Source: Posidonia oceanica (taxonomy: Eukaryota > Streptophyta > Magnoliopsida > Alismatales > Posidoniaceae). Taken from it: a stretch of DNA of 64,000 nt. Of this stretch, positions 55,921 to 64,000 are shown piece by piece. The stretch spans positions 47,936,001 to 48,000,000 of the forward strand of contig JAZBRS010000029.1 of NCBI GenBank assembly GCA_037176725.1, in the 5' to 3' direction. The notes below the pieces were generated by a model, which was given only the letters and a program-made list of their open reading frames with translations, had not been told where the DNA came from and ran no database searches. Numbering within the stretch: position 1 is the first letter of the stretch; every line of letters starts with the position of its first letter. A program made the translations under genes and the position numbers.

Positions 55921-56420
55921 ATTTGAGGACGAGCGCCTTTGCGTGCCTTTTCGATGTCACGTCTGTTTGTTTGCTCACTTCCTTAATTTGGGGACCAGCG
56001 CCTTTGCGTGCCTTTTCGAAGCAATGTCTGTTTGTTTGCTGGCTTCCTTAATTTAAAGACGAGCGCCTTTGCGTACCTTTTCGAAGTCACGTCTGTTTGT
56101 TTGCTCGCTTCCTTAATTTGACGACGAGTGCCTTTTCGAAGTCACGTTTGTTTGTTTGCTCGCTTCTTTAATTTGAGGACGAGCGCCTTTGCGTGCCTTT
56201 TCGATGTCACGTCTGTTTGTTTGCTCACTTCCTCAATTTGGGGACCAGCGCCTTTGCGTTCCTTTTCGAAGCAATGTCTGTTTGTTTGCTGGCTTCCTTA
56301 ATTTAAAGTCGAGCGCCTTTGCGAACCTTTTCGAAGTCACGTCTGTTTGTTCGCTCGCTTCCTTAATTTGACGACGAGTGCCTTTTCGAAGTCACGTTTG
56401 TTTGTTTGCTCGCTTCTTTA
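55921..56420 (+). repeat. 250-bp tandem duplication (three full plus one short monomer)
   Basis: TCGATGTCAC at 55,951 and 56,201 is followed in both copies by GGGGACCAGCGCC, GAAGCAATG and a short GACGACGAGTGCC monomer, giving a period of 250 bp (3 x 65 + 55). GAAGCAATG is otherwise rare. Related loci near 46.4 and 58.2 kb have GAAGCCATG and only one copy. Confidence 0.83.
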
Positions 56421-58324
56421 ATTTGAGGACGAGTGCCTTTGCGTGCCTTTTCGACGTCACGTCTGTTTGTTTGCTCGCTTCCTTTAATTGAGGTGGAGTG
56501 CCTTTGCGAGCCTTTCCGAAGCCACGTCTGTTTCTTCGCTCACTTCCTTAATTTGAGGACAAGCGCCTTTGTGTGCCTTTTAGAAGACATGCCTATTTTT
56601 TTGCTCGCTCCCTTAATTTGACGACGAGTGCCTTTGCGTGCCTTTTCGATGTCTCGTCTGTTTGTTTGCTCACTTCCTTAATTTGAGGACGAGCCCCTTT
56701 GCGTGCCTTTTCGAAGTCTCGTCTGTTTGTATGCTCACTTCCTTAATTTGAGGACAAGCGCCTTTGCGTGCCTTTTCGAAGCCTTCTCCGTTTGTTTGCT
56801 CGCTTCCTTAATTTGAGGACGAGCGCCTTTGCGTGCCTTTTCGAAGTCACGTCTACTTGTTTGCTTGCTTCCTTAATTCGAGGACGATAGCCTTTGCGTG
56901 CCTTTTCGAAGTCACGTCTGTTTGTTTCCAGGTTTTTAAATTGAGGACGAGAGCCATTGCGTGCCTTATCGAAGTCACGTCTGTTTATTTGCTCGCTTCC
57001 ATAATTTGGGGACGAGCGCCTTTGCGTGCCTTTTCGAAGTCACGTCTGTTTGTTTGCTCGCTTCCTTAATTTGAGGTCGAGTGCCTTTTCGAAGTCACGT
57101 CTGTTTATTTGCTCGCTTCTTTAATTTAAGGACGAGCGCCTTTGCGTGCCTTTTCGAAGTCACGTTTGTTTGTTTGCTCGCTTCCTTAATTTGAGGACGA
57201 GCGCCTTTGCGTGCCTTTTCGAAATCACGTCTGTTTGTTTGCTCGCTTCCTTTATTTGAGGTCGAGCGCCATTGCGTGCCTTTCCGAAGCCACGTCTGTT
57301 TCTTCGCTCACTTCCTTAATTTGAGGACAAGCGCCTTTGTGTGCCTTTTAGAAGTCATGTCAGTTTGTTTGCTCGCTTCCTTAATTTGAGGACGATTGCC
57401 TTTGCGTGCCTTTTCGATGTCTCATCTGTTAGTTTGATCACTTCCTTAATTTGTGGACGGGCACCTTTGCTTGCCTTTTCGAAGTCTCGTCTGTTTGTTT
57501 GCTCACTTCCTTAATTTGTGGACGAGCGCCTTTGCGTGCCTTTTCGAAGCCATGTCTGTTTGTTTGCTCGCTTCCTTAATTTGAGGACGAGCGCCTTTGC
57601 GTGCCTTTTCGAAGTCACGTCTATTTGTTTGCTTGCTTCCTAAATTTGAGGACGAGCGCCTTTGCGTGCCTTTTTGAAGTCACGTCTGTTTGTTTGCTCG
57701 CTTCCTTAATTTGAGGACGAGCGCCTTTGCGTGCCTTTTCGAAGTCACGTCTGTTTGTTTGTTTGCTTCCATAATTCGAAGTCGTGTGCCTTTTCGAAGT
57801 CACGTCAGTTTGTTTGCTCGCTTCTTTAATTAGAGGACGAGCGCCAATGCATGCCTTTTTGAAGTCACGTATGTTTGTTTGCTCACTTCCTTTATTTGAG
57901 GACGAGTGCCTTTTCGAAGTCACGTCTGTTTGTTTGCTCGCTTCTTTAATTTGAGGACGAGCACCTTTACGTGCCTTTTCGAAGTCACGTTAGTTAGTTT
58001 GCTCGCTTCCTTAATTTGAGGACGAGCGCCTTTGCGTGCCTTTTCGAAGTCACGTCTGTTTGCTTGCTCGCTTCCTAAATTTGAGGACGAGTGCCTTTGC
58101 GTGCCTTTTCGATGTCACGTCTGTTTGTTTGCTCATTTCCTTAATTTGGGGACCAGCGCCTTTGCGTGCCTTTTCGAAGCCATGTCTGTTTGTTTGCTGG
58201 CTTCCTTAATTTAAAGACGAGCGCCTTTGCGTACCTTTTCGAAGTCACGTCTGTTTGTTTGCTCGCTTCCTTAATATGAGGTCGAGTGCCTTTTCGAAGT
58301 CACGTTTGTTTGTTTGCTCGCTTC

Positions 58325-58844
58325 TTTAATTTGAGGACGAGCGCCTTTGCGTGCCTTTTCGACGTCACGTCTGTTTGTTTGCTCGCTTCCTTAAATTGAG
58401 GTCGAGTGCCTTTGCGAGCCTTTCCGAAGCCACGTCTGTTTCTTCGCTCACTTCCTTAATTTGAGGACAAGCGCCTTTGTGTGCCTTTTAGAAGACATGC
58501 CTGTTTTTTTGCTCGCTCCCTTAATTTGACGACGAGTGCCTTTGCGTGCCTTTTCGATGTCTCGTCTGTTTGTTCGCTCACTTCCTTAATTTGAGGACGA
58601 GCGCCTTTGCGTGCCTTTTCGACGTCACGTCTGTTTGTTTCCTCGCTTCCTTAAATTGAGGTCGAGTGCCTTTGCGAGCCTTTCCGAAGCCACGTCTGTT
58701 TCTCCGCTCACTTCCTTAATTTGAGGACAAGCGCCTTTGTGTGCCTTTTAGAAGACATGCCTGTTTTTTTGCTCGCTCCCTTAATTTGACGACGAGTGCC
58801 TTTGCGTGCCTTTTCGATGTCTCGTCTGTTTGTTTGCTCACTTC
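58325..58844 (+). repeat. 260-bp tandem duplication (four full monomers)
   Basis: GACGTCACGT at 58,361 and 58,621 marks a period of exactly 260 bp. Both copies contain GCGAGCCTTTCCG, the TTTCTTCGCTC monomer (TTTCTCCGCTC in the second copy), and ATGCCTGTTTTTTTGC. The related loci at 46.6 and 56.45 kb have a single copy. Confidence 0.85.
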
Positions 58845-59330
58845 CTTAATTTGAGGACGAGCACCTTTGCGTGCCTTTTCGAAGTCTCGTCTGTTTGTAT
58901 GCTCACTTCCTTAATTTGAGGACAAGCGCCTTTGCGTGCCTTTTCGAAGCCTTCTCTGTTTGTTTGCTCGCTTCCTTAATTTGAGGACGTGCGCCTTTGC
59001 GTGCCTTTTCGAAGTCACGTCTATTTGTTTGCTTGCTTCCTTAATTCGAGGACGATAGACTTTGCGTGCCTTTTCGAAGTCACGTCTGTTTGTTTCCAGG
59101 TTTTTAAATTGAGGACGAGAGCCATTGCGTGCCTTATCGAAGTTACGTCTGTTTATTTGCTCGCTTCCATAATTTGGGGACGAGCGCCTTTGCGTGCCTT
59201 TTCAAAGTCACGTCTGTTTGTTTGCTCGCTTCCTTAATTTGAGGTCGAGTGCCTTTTCGAAGTCACGTCTGTTTGTTTGATCGCTTCTTTAATTTGAGGA
59301 CGAGCACCCTTACGTGCCTTTTCGTAGCCA

Positions 59331-62300
59331 TGTCTGTTTGTTTGCTCGCTTCCATAATTTAAGGACGAGCGCCTTTGCGTGCCTTTTCGAAGTCACGTCT
59401 ATTTGTTTGCTTGCTTCCTTAATTTGAGGACGAGCGCCTTGCGTGCCTTTTCGAAGTCACGTCTGTTTGTTTGCTCGCTTCCTTAATTTGAGGACGAGCG
59501 CCTTTGCGTGCCTTTTCGAAGTCACGTCTGTTTGTTTGCTCGCTTCCATTATTTGAGCTCGAGTGCCTTTGCATGCCTTTTCGATGTTACGTCTGTTTGT
59601 TTGCCTACTTCCTCAATTTGAGGACCTGCGCCTTTGCGTGCCTTTTCGAAGCCATGTCTGTTTGTTTGCTGGCTTCCTTAATTTAAAGACGAGTGCCTTT
59701 GCGTACCTTTTCGAAGTCACGTCTGTTTGTTTGCTCGCTTCTTAATTTCAGGACAAGAGCCTTTGCATGCCTTTTCGAAGTCATGTCTGTTTATTTGCTC
59801 GCTTCTTTAATTTGAGGGCGAGCGCCCTTGCGTGCCTTTTCGAAGTCACGTCTGTTTGTTTGCTCGCTTCCTTAATTTGAGGACGAGCGCCTTTGCGTGC
59901 CTTTTCGAAGTCACGTCTGTTTGTTTGCTCGCTTCCTTAATTTGAGGACGAGCGCCTTTGCGTGCCTTTTCAAAATCACGTCTGTTTGTTTGCTCGCTTA
60001 CTTAATTTGAGGTCGATTGCCATTTCGAAGTCACGTTTGTTTGTTTGCTCGCTTCTTTAATTTGAGGACGAGCGCCTTCGCGTGCCTTTTCGAAGTCACG
60101 TCTGTTTGTTTGCTCGCTTCCTTTATTTGAGGTCGAGCGCCTTTGCGTGTCTTTCCGAAGCCACGTCTGTTTCTTCGCTCACTTTTTTAATATGAGGACA
60201 AGCGCCTTTGTTTGCCTCTTCGAAGTTATGTCTGTTTGTTTGCTCGCTTCCTTAATTTGACGATGAGTGCCTTTGCGTGCCTTTTCGATGTCTCGTCTGT
60301 TTGTATGCTCACTTCCTTAATTTGAGGACGAGCGCCTTTGCGTGCCTTTTCAAAGTCACGTCTGTTTGTTTGCTCGCTTCCTTAATTTGAGGACGAGCGC
60401 CTTTGCGTGACATTTCGAAGTCACGTCTGTTTGTTTGCTCACTTCCTTAATTTGAGGACGAGTGCCTTTGCATGCCTTTTCGATGCCGCGTCTGTTTGTT
60501 TGCTCACTTCCTTAATTTGATGACGAGCGCCTTTGTGTGCTTCATCGAGGTCACGTCTGTTTGTTAGCACACTTCCTTAATTTGAGGACGAGCGCCTTTA
60601 CGTGCCTTTTCGAAGTCTCGTCTATTTGTTTGCTCACTTCCTTAATTTGTGGACGAGCGCCTTTGCGTGCCTTTTCGAAGCCGTGTCTGTTTGTTTGCTC
60701 GCTTCCTTAATTTGAGGACGAGCGCCATTGCGTGCCTTTTCGAAGTCACGTCTATTTGTTTGCTTGCTTCCTTAATTTGAGGACGAGCGCCTTTGCTTGC
60801 CTTTTCGAAGTCACGTCCGTTTGTTTGCTAGCTTCTTAAATTGAGGACAAGAGCCATTGCTTGCCTTTTCGAAGTCACGTCTGTCTATTTGCTCGCTTCC
60901 TTAATTTGGGGACGAGTGCCTTTGAGTGCCTTTTTGGAGTCACGTCTGTTTGTTTGCCCGCGTCCTTAATTTGAGGACGAGCGCCTTTACGTGCCTTTTC
61001 GAAGTCAAGCCTGTTTGTATGCTCGCTTCCTTAATTCGAGGTCGAGTGCCTTTACGAAGTCACGTCTGTTTGTTTGCTCACTTCTTTAATTAGAGGATGA
61101 GCACCTTTGCGTGCCTTTTTGAAGTCATGTCTGTTTGTTTGCTTGCTTCTTAATTTGAGGACGAGAGCCTTTGCATGCCTTTTCGAAGTCACGTCGGTTT
61201 ATTTGCTCGCTTCCTAAATTTGGGGACGAGCTCCTCTGCGTGCCTTTTTGAAGTCACGTCTGTTTGTTTGATCGCTTCCTTAATTTGAGGACGAGCGCCT
61301 TGGCGTGCCTTTTCGAAGTCACGTCTGTTTGTTTGCTCGCTTCCTTAATTTGAGGTCGAGTGCCTTTTCGAAGTCACGTTTGTTTGTTTGCTCGCTTCTA
61401 TAATTTGAGGACGAGCGCCTTTGCGTGCCTTTTCGAAGTCACGTCTGTTTGTTTGCTCGCTTCCTTTATTTGAGGTCGAGCGCCATTGCGTGCCCTTCCG
61501 AAGCCACGTCTGTTTCTTCGCTCACATCCTTAATTTGAGGACAAGCGCCTTTGTGTGCCTTTTAGAAGTCATGTCTGTTTGTTTGCTCGCTTCCTTAATT
61601 TGACGACGAGTGCCTTTGCCTGCCTTTTCGAAGTCTCGTCTATTTGTTTGCTCACTTCCTTAATTTGAGGACGAGCACCTTTGTGTGCCTTTTCGAAGTC
61701 TAGTCTGTTTGTTTGCTCACTTCCTTAATTTGAGGACAAGCACCATTGCGTGCCTTTTCGAAGCCATGTCTGTTTGTTTGCTGGCTTCCTTAATCTAAAG
61801 ACGAGCGCCATTGCGTACCTTTTCGAAGTCACGTCTGTTTGTTTGCTCGCTTATTAATTTGAGGAGGAGAGCCTTTGCATGCCTTTTCGAAGTCACGTCT
61901 ATTTATTTGCTCGCTTCTTTAATTTGAGGGCGAGCGCCTTTGCGTGCCTTTTCGAAGTCACGTCTGTTTGTTTGCTCGCTTCCATAATTTGAGGACGAGC
62001 TCCTTTTTGTGCCTTTTCGAAGTCACGTCTGTTTGTTTGCTCGCTTCCTTAATTTGAGGTCGAGTGCCTTTTCGTAGTCACGTTTGTTTGTTTGCTCGCT
62101 TCTTTAATTTGAGGACGAGCGCCTTTGCGTGCCTTTTCGAAGTAACGTCTCTTTGTTTGCTCGCTTCCTTTATTTGAGGTCGAGCGCCTTTGCGTGCCTT
62201 TCCGAAGCCACGTCTGTTTCTTCGCTCACTTCCTTAATATGAGGACAAGCGCCTTTGTGTGCCTTTTCGATGTCAAGTCCGTTTGTTTGCTCGCTTCCTT

Positions 62301-63420
62301 AATTTGACGACGAGTGACTTTGCGTCCCTTTTCGATGTCTCGTCAGTTTGTTTGCTCACTTCCTTAATTTGAGGACGAGGGCCTTTGCGTGCCTTTTCGA
62401 AGCCTTGTCTGTTTGTTTGCTGGGTTTCATAATTTAAAGACGAGCGCCTTTGCGTACATTTTCGAAGTCACGTCTGTTTGTTTGCCCGCTTCATAATTTG
62501 AGGACGAGAGCCTTTGCATGCCTTTTCGAAGTCACGTCTCTTTATTTGCTCGCTTCTTTAATTTGAGGACGAGCGCCTTTGCATACCTTTTCGAAGTCAC
62601 GTCTGTTTGTTTGCTCGCTTCTTAATTTGAGGACGAGAGCAATTGCGTGCCTTTTCGAAGTCACGTCTGTTTATTTGCTCGCTTATTTAATTTGAGGACG
62701 AGCGCCTTTGCTTGCCTTTTCGAAGTCACGTCTGTTTGTTTGCTCGCTTCCTTAATATGAGGTCGAGTGCCTTTTCGTAGTCACGTTTGTTTGTTTGCTC
62801 GCTTCTTTAAATTGAGGACGAGCGCCTTTGCGTGCCTTTTCGAAGTCACGTCTGTTTGTTTGCTCGCTTCCTTTATTTGAGGTCGAGCGCCATTGCGTGC
62901 ATTTCCAAAGCCACGTCTGTTTCTTCGCTCACTTCCTTAATTTGAGGACAATCGCCTTTGTGTGCCTTTCAGAAGTCATGTCTGTTTGTTTGCTCGCTTC
63001 CTTAATTTGACGACGAGTGCCTTTGCGTGCCTTTTCGATGCCTCGTCTGTTTGTTTGCTCACTTCCTTTAATTGAGGACGAGCTCCTTTGCGTGCCGTTT
63101 CGAAGTCTCGTCTGTTTGTTTGCACACTTCCTTAATTTGTGGACGAGCGCCTTTGCGTGCCTTTTCGAAGCCTTCTCTGTTTGTTTGCTCGCTTCTTTAT
63201 TTTGAGGACGAGCGCCTTTGCGTGCCTTTTCGAAGTCACGTCTATTTGTTTGCTTGCTTCCTTAATTTGAGGACGAGAGCCTTTGCGTGCCTTTTCGAAG
63301 TCACGTCTGTTTGTTTGCAAACTTCTTAAATTGAGGACGAGAGCCTTTGCGTGCCTTTTCGAAGTCACGTCTGTTTATTTGCTCACTTCCTTAATTTGGG
63401 GACATGCGCCTTTGCGTGCC
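59331..63420 (+). repeat. Second copy of the 47-55-kb super-block, shorter
   Basis: This is colinear with 47.3-47.9 kb (offset 12,004), then 49.95-52.9 kb (9,954 to 9,889), then 54.3-54.9 kb (8,483). The changes show loss or lack of about 2.05 kb, one 65-bp monomer and one 1,407-bp unit relative to the first copy. It contains one and a half 1,407-bp units (61,421 and 62,828). No gene is present. Confidence 0.8.
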
Positions 63421-64000
63421 TTTTCGAAGTCACGTCTGTTTGTTTGCTCGCTTCCTTAATTTGAGGTCGAGTGCCTTTTTGAAGTCACGTCTGTTTATTT
63501 GCTCGCTTCTTTAATTTAAGGACGAGCGCCTTTGCGTGCCTTTTCGAAGTCACGTCTGTTTGTTTGCTCGCTTCCTTAATTTGAGGACGAGTGCCTATGC
63601 GTGCCTTTTCGAAATCACGTCTGTTTGTTTGCTCGCTTCCGTTATTTGAGGTCGAGCGCCTTTGCGTGCCTTTCCGAAGCCACGTCTGTTTCTTCACTCA
63701 CTTCCTTAATTTGAGGACAAGCGCCTTTGTGTGCCTTTTAGAAGTCATGTCAGTTTGTTTGCTCGCTTCCTTAATTTGACGACGAGTGCCTTTGCGTGCC
63801 TTTTCGATGTCTCATCTGTTTGTTTGATCACTTCCTTAATTTGTGGACGGGCACCTTTGCTTGCCTTTTCGAAGTCTCGTCTGTTTGTTTGCTCACTTCC
63901 TTAATTTGTGGACGAGCGCCTTTGCGTGCCTTTTCGAAGCCATGTCTGTTTGTTTGCTCGCTTCCTTAATTTGAGGACGAGCGCCTTTGCGTGCCTTTTC
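63421..64000 (+). repeat. Right-edge block, start of a further repeat copy
   Basis: The window ends in monomers matching 57.06-57.6 kb and 55.1-55.5 kb: short GGTCGAGTGCC monomer, TTTAAGGACGAG, CGAAATCACG, the TTTCTTCGCTC cassette, GATGTCTCATC and GGACGGGCACC. The array evidently continues to the right with another copy of the 2.1-kb unit. Confidence 0.75.

Larger units (their letters stand above)
55113..59330 (+). repeat. Two imperfect ~2.1-kb tandem units
   Basis: Landmarks at 55,528 recur at 57,621 (offset 2,093). Others at 56,833 recur near 58,998 (offset 2,165). The change reflects internal duplications that differ between the units: a 250-bp pair in the first and a 260-bp pair in the second. 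Both units are related to 44.9-47.2 kb, for example 44,870 and 55,208 (offset 10,338). Confidence 0.75.
1..64000 (+). repeat. 65-bp satellite DNA array filling the window
   Basis: The entire window is a head-to-tail tandem array of a 65-bp monomer, with no break by unrelated sequence and no inverted block that I could find. Each monomer starts TTAATTTGAGGACGAG, has the palindrome TTCGAA at positions 33-38, CACGTC at 42-46, and ends TGTTTGTTTGCTCGCTTCC. By length there are roughly 990 monomers. Neighbouring monomers differ at several positions, while monomers one higher-order period apart are nearly identical. That is the standard signature of a satellite organised in higher-order repeats. Both array ends lie outside the window. 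Such arrays are known from eukaryotic centromeres and heterochromatin; placing this one at a centromere is inference. I do not recognise the monomer as a named satellite family. Confidence 0.97.

Noticed and set aside
58361..58370. CRE-like GACGTCA sites in the GACGTC variant monomers (also 32,200, 33,413, 37,895, 41,055, 46,617, 56,453)
   Set aside because: They arise from one base change (GAAGTC to GACGTC), match the 8-bp CRE only partly, and follow HOR descent. Nothing suggests regulation.
143..63779. Many open frames of 60-103 codons on both strands giving similar Leu/Cys/Phe-rich or Lys/Arg/Gln-rich peptides (for example at 17,340-17,651 on + and 54,446-54,745 on -)
   Set aside because: They are by-products of the repeat. 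Because 65 is not a multiple of 3, the frame rotates each monomer. TTAATTTGA holds a TAA and a TGA in two different frames, so a frame survives about three monomers (195 nt). Most begin at TTG or GTG within a monomer, change freely with each variant, and have no promoter, splice or ribosome-binding context.
1..64000. CRISPR array (regular short repeats)
   Set aside because: There are no unique spacers between repeats; repeat units abut directly and vary throughout, there are no cas genes, and the scale and HOR structure are those of a eukaryotic satellite.
1..64000. Telomeric or subtelomeric repeats
   Set aside because: No TTAGGG, TTTAGGG, TTAGG or related short telomere units occur in tandem; the 65-bp unit is unrelated.
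1..64000. Inverted repeats or palindromic arms at array scale
   Set aside because: All monomers I followed run in the same direction. The only regular palindrome is the 6-bp TTCGAA within each unit.

Overview
The whole 64,000-base window is one uninterrupted tandem satellite array. I found no protein-coding gene, RNA gene, transposon, CRISPR array or single-copy sequence. The basic unit is a 65-bp monomer (962-1026 is a clean consensus copy) repeated head to tail in one orientation, roughly 990 times by length. About 49% of the consensus is G+C, and it is strongly T-over-A skewed on the given strand (25 T, 8 A, 16 G, 16 C). It holds six CpGs, at monomer positions 13, 17, 25, 35, 43 and 59. 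Regular length variants exist: a 55-bp form lacking 10 bp, a 64-bp form lacking one C at the monomer end, and rare 62-63 and 69-bp forms.

A homogeneous array of this length with nested higher-order repeats (HORs) is what centromeric, pericentromeric or other heterochromatic satellite DNA of a eukaryotic nucleus looks like. Nearly all CpG sites vary to both TpG and CpA between monomers, which suggests a host that methylates cytosine (many plants and animals). The sequence does not let me name the organism.

Layout. 1-2,030: diverged block, colinear with parts of 39.2-45.4 kb. 2,031-8,804: copy a of a ~6.8-kb HOR. 8,805-15,643: copy b, one monomer longer. 15,644-17,935: a 2.3-kb intervening block. 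A tandem duplication of exactly 11,335 bp follows: about 6,600-17,935 is repeated as 17,936-29,270 with a constant offset and very few substitutions. 28,860-43,600: a second HOR family with 5.7-kb, 3.16-kb, 1,214-bp and 649-bp levels. 43,335-45,374: two copies of a 1,020-bp HOR also seen at 2.5, 9.3 and 20.7 kb. 45,125-46,520: a 695-bp tandem pair. 46,520-54,950 and about 55,000-64,000: two related ~10-kb blocks that differ by whole-unit gains and losses (1,407 bp, about 2.05 kb, 65 bp).

No gene products act here. What can be read is the history of the array: mutation of monomers, fixation of ordered monomer variants into HORs, and repeated in-register duplication or deletion at scales from 65 bp to 11.3 kb. 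Short open frames of up to about 100 codons occur throughout. They follow from the 65-bp period and are not annotated as genes. Offsets quoted are from matching landmark bases by eye; block edges are approximate to about one monomer unless stated.
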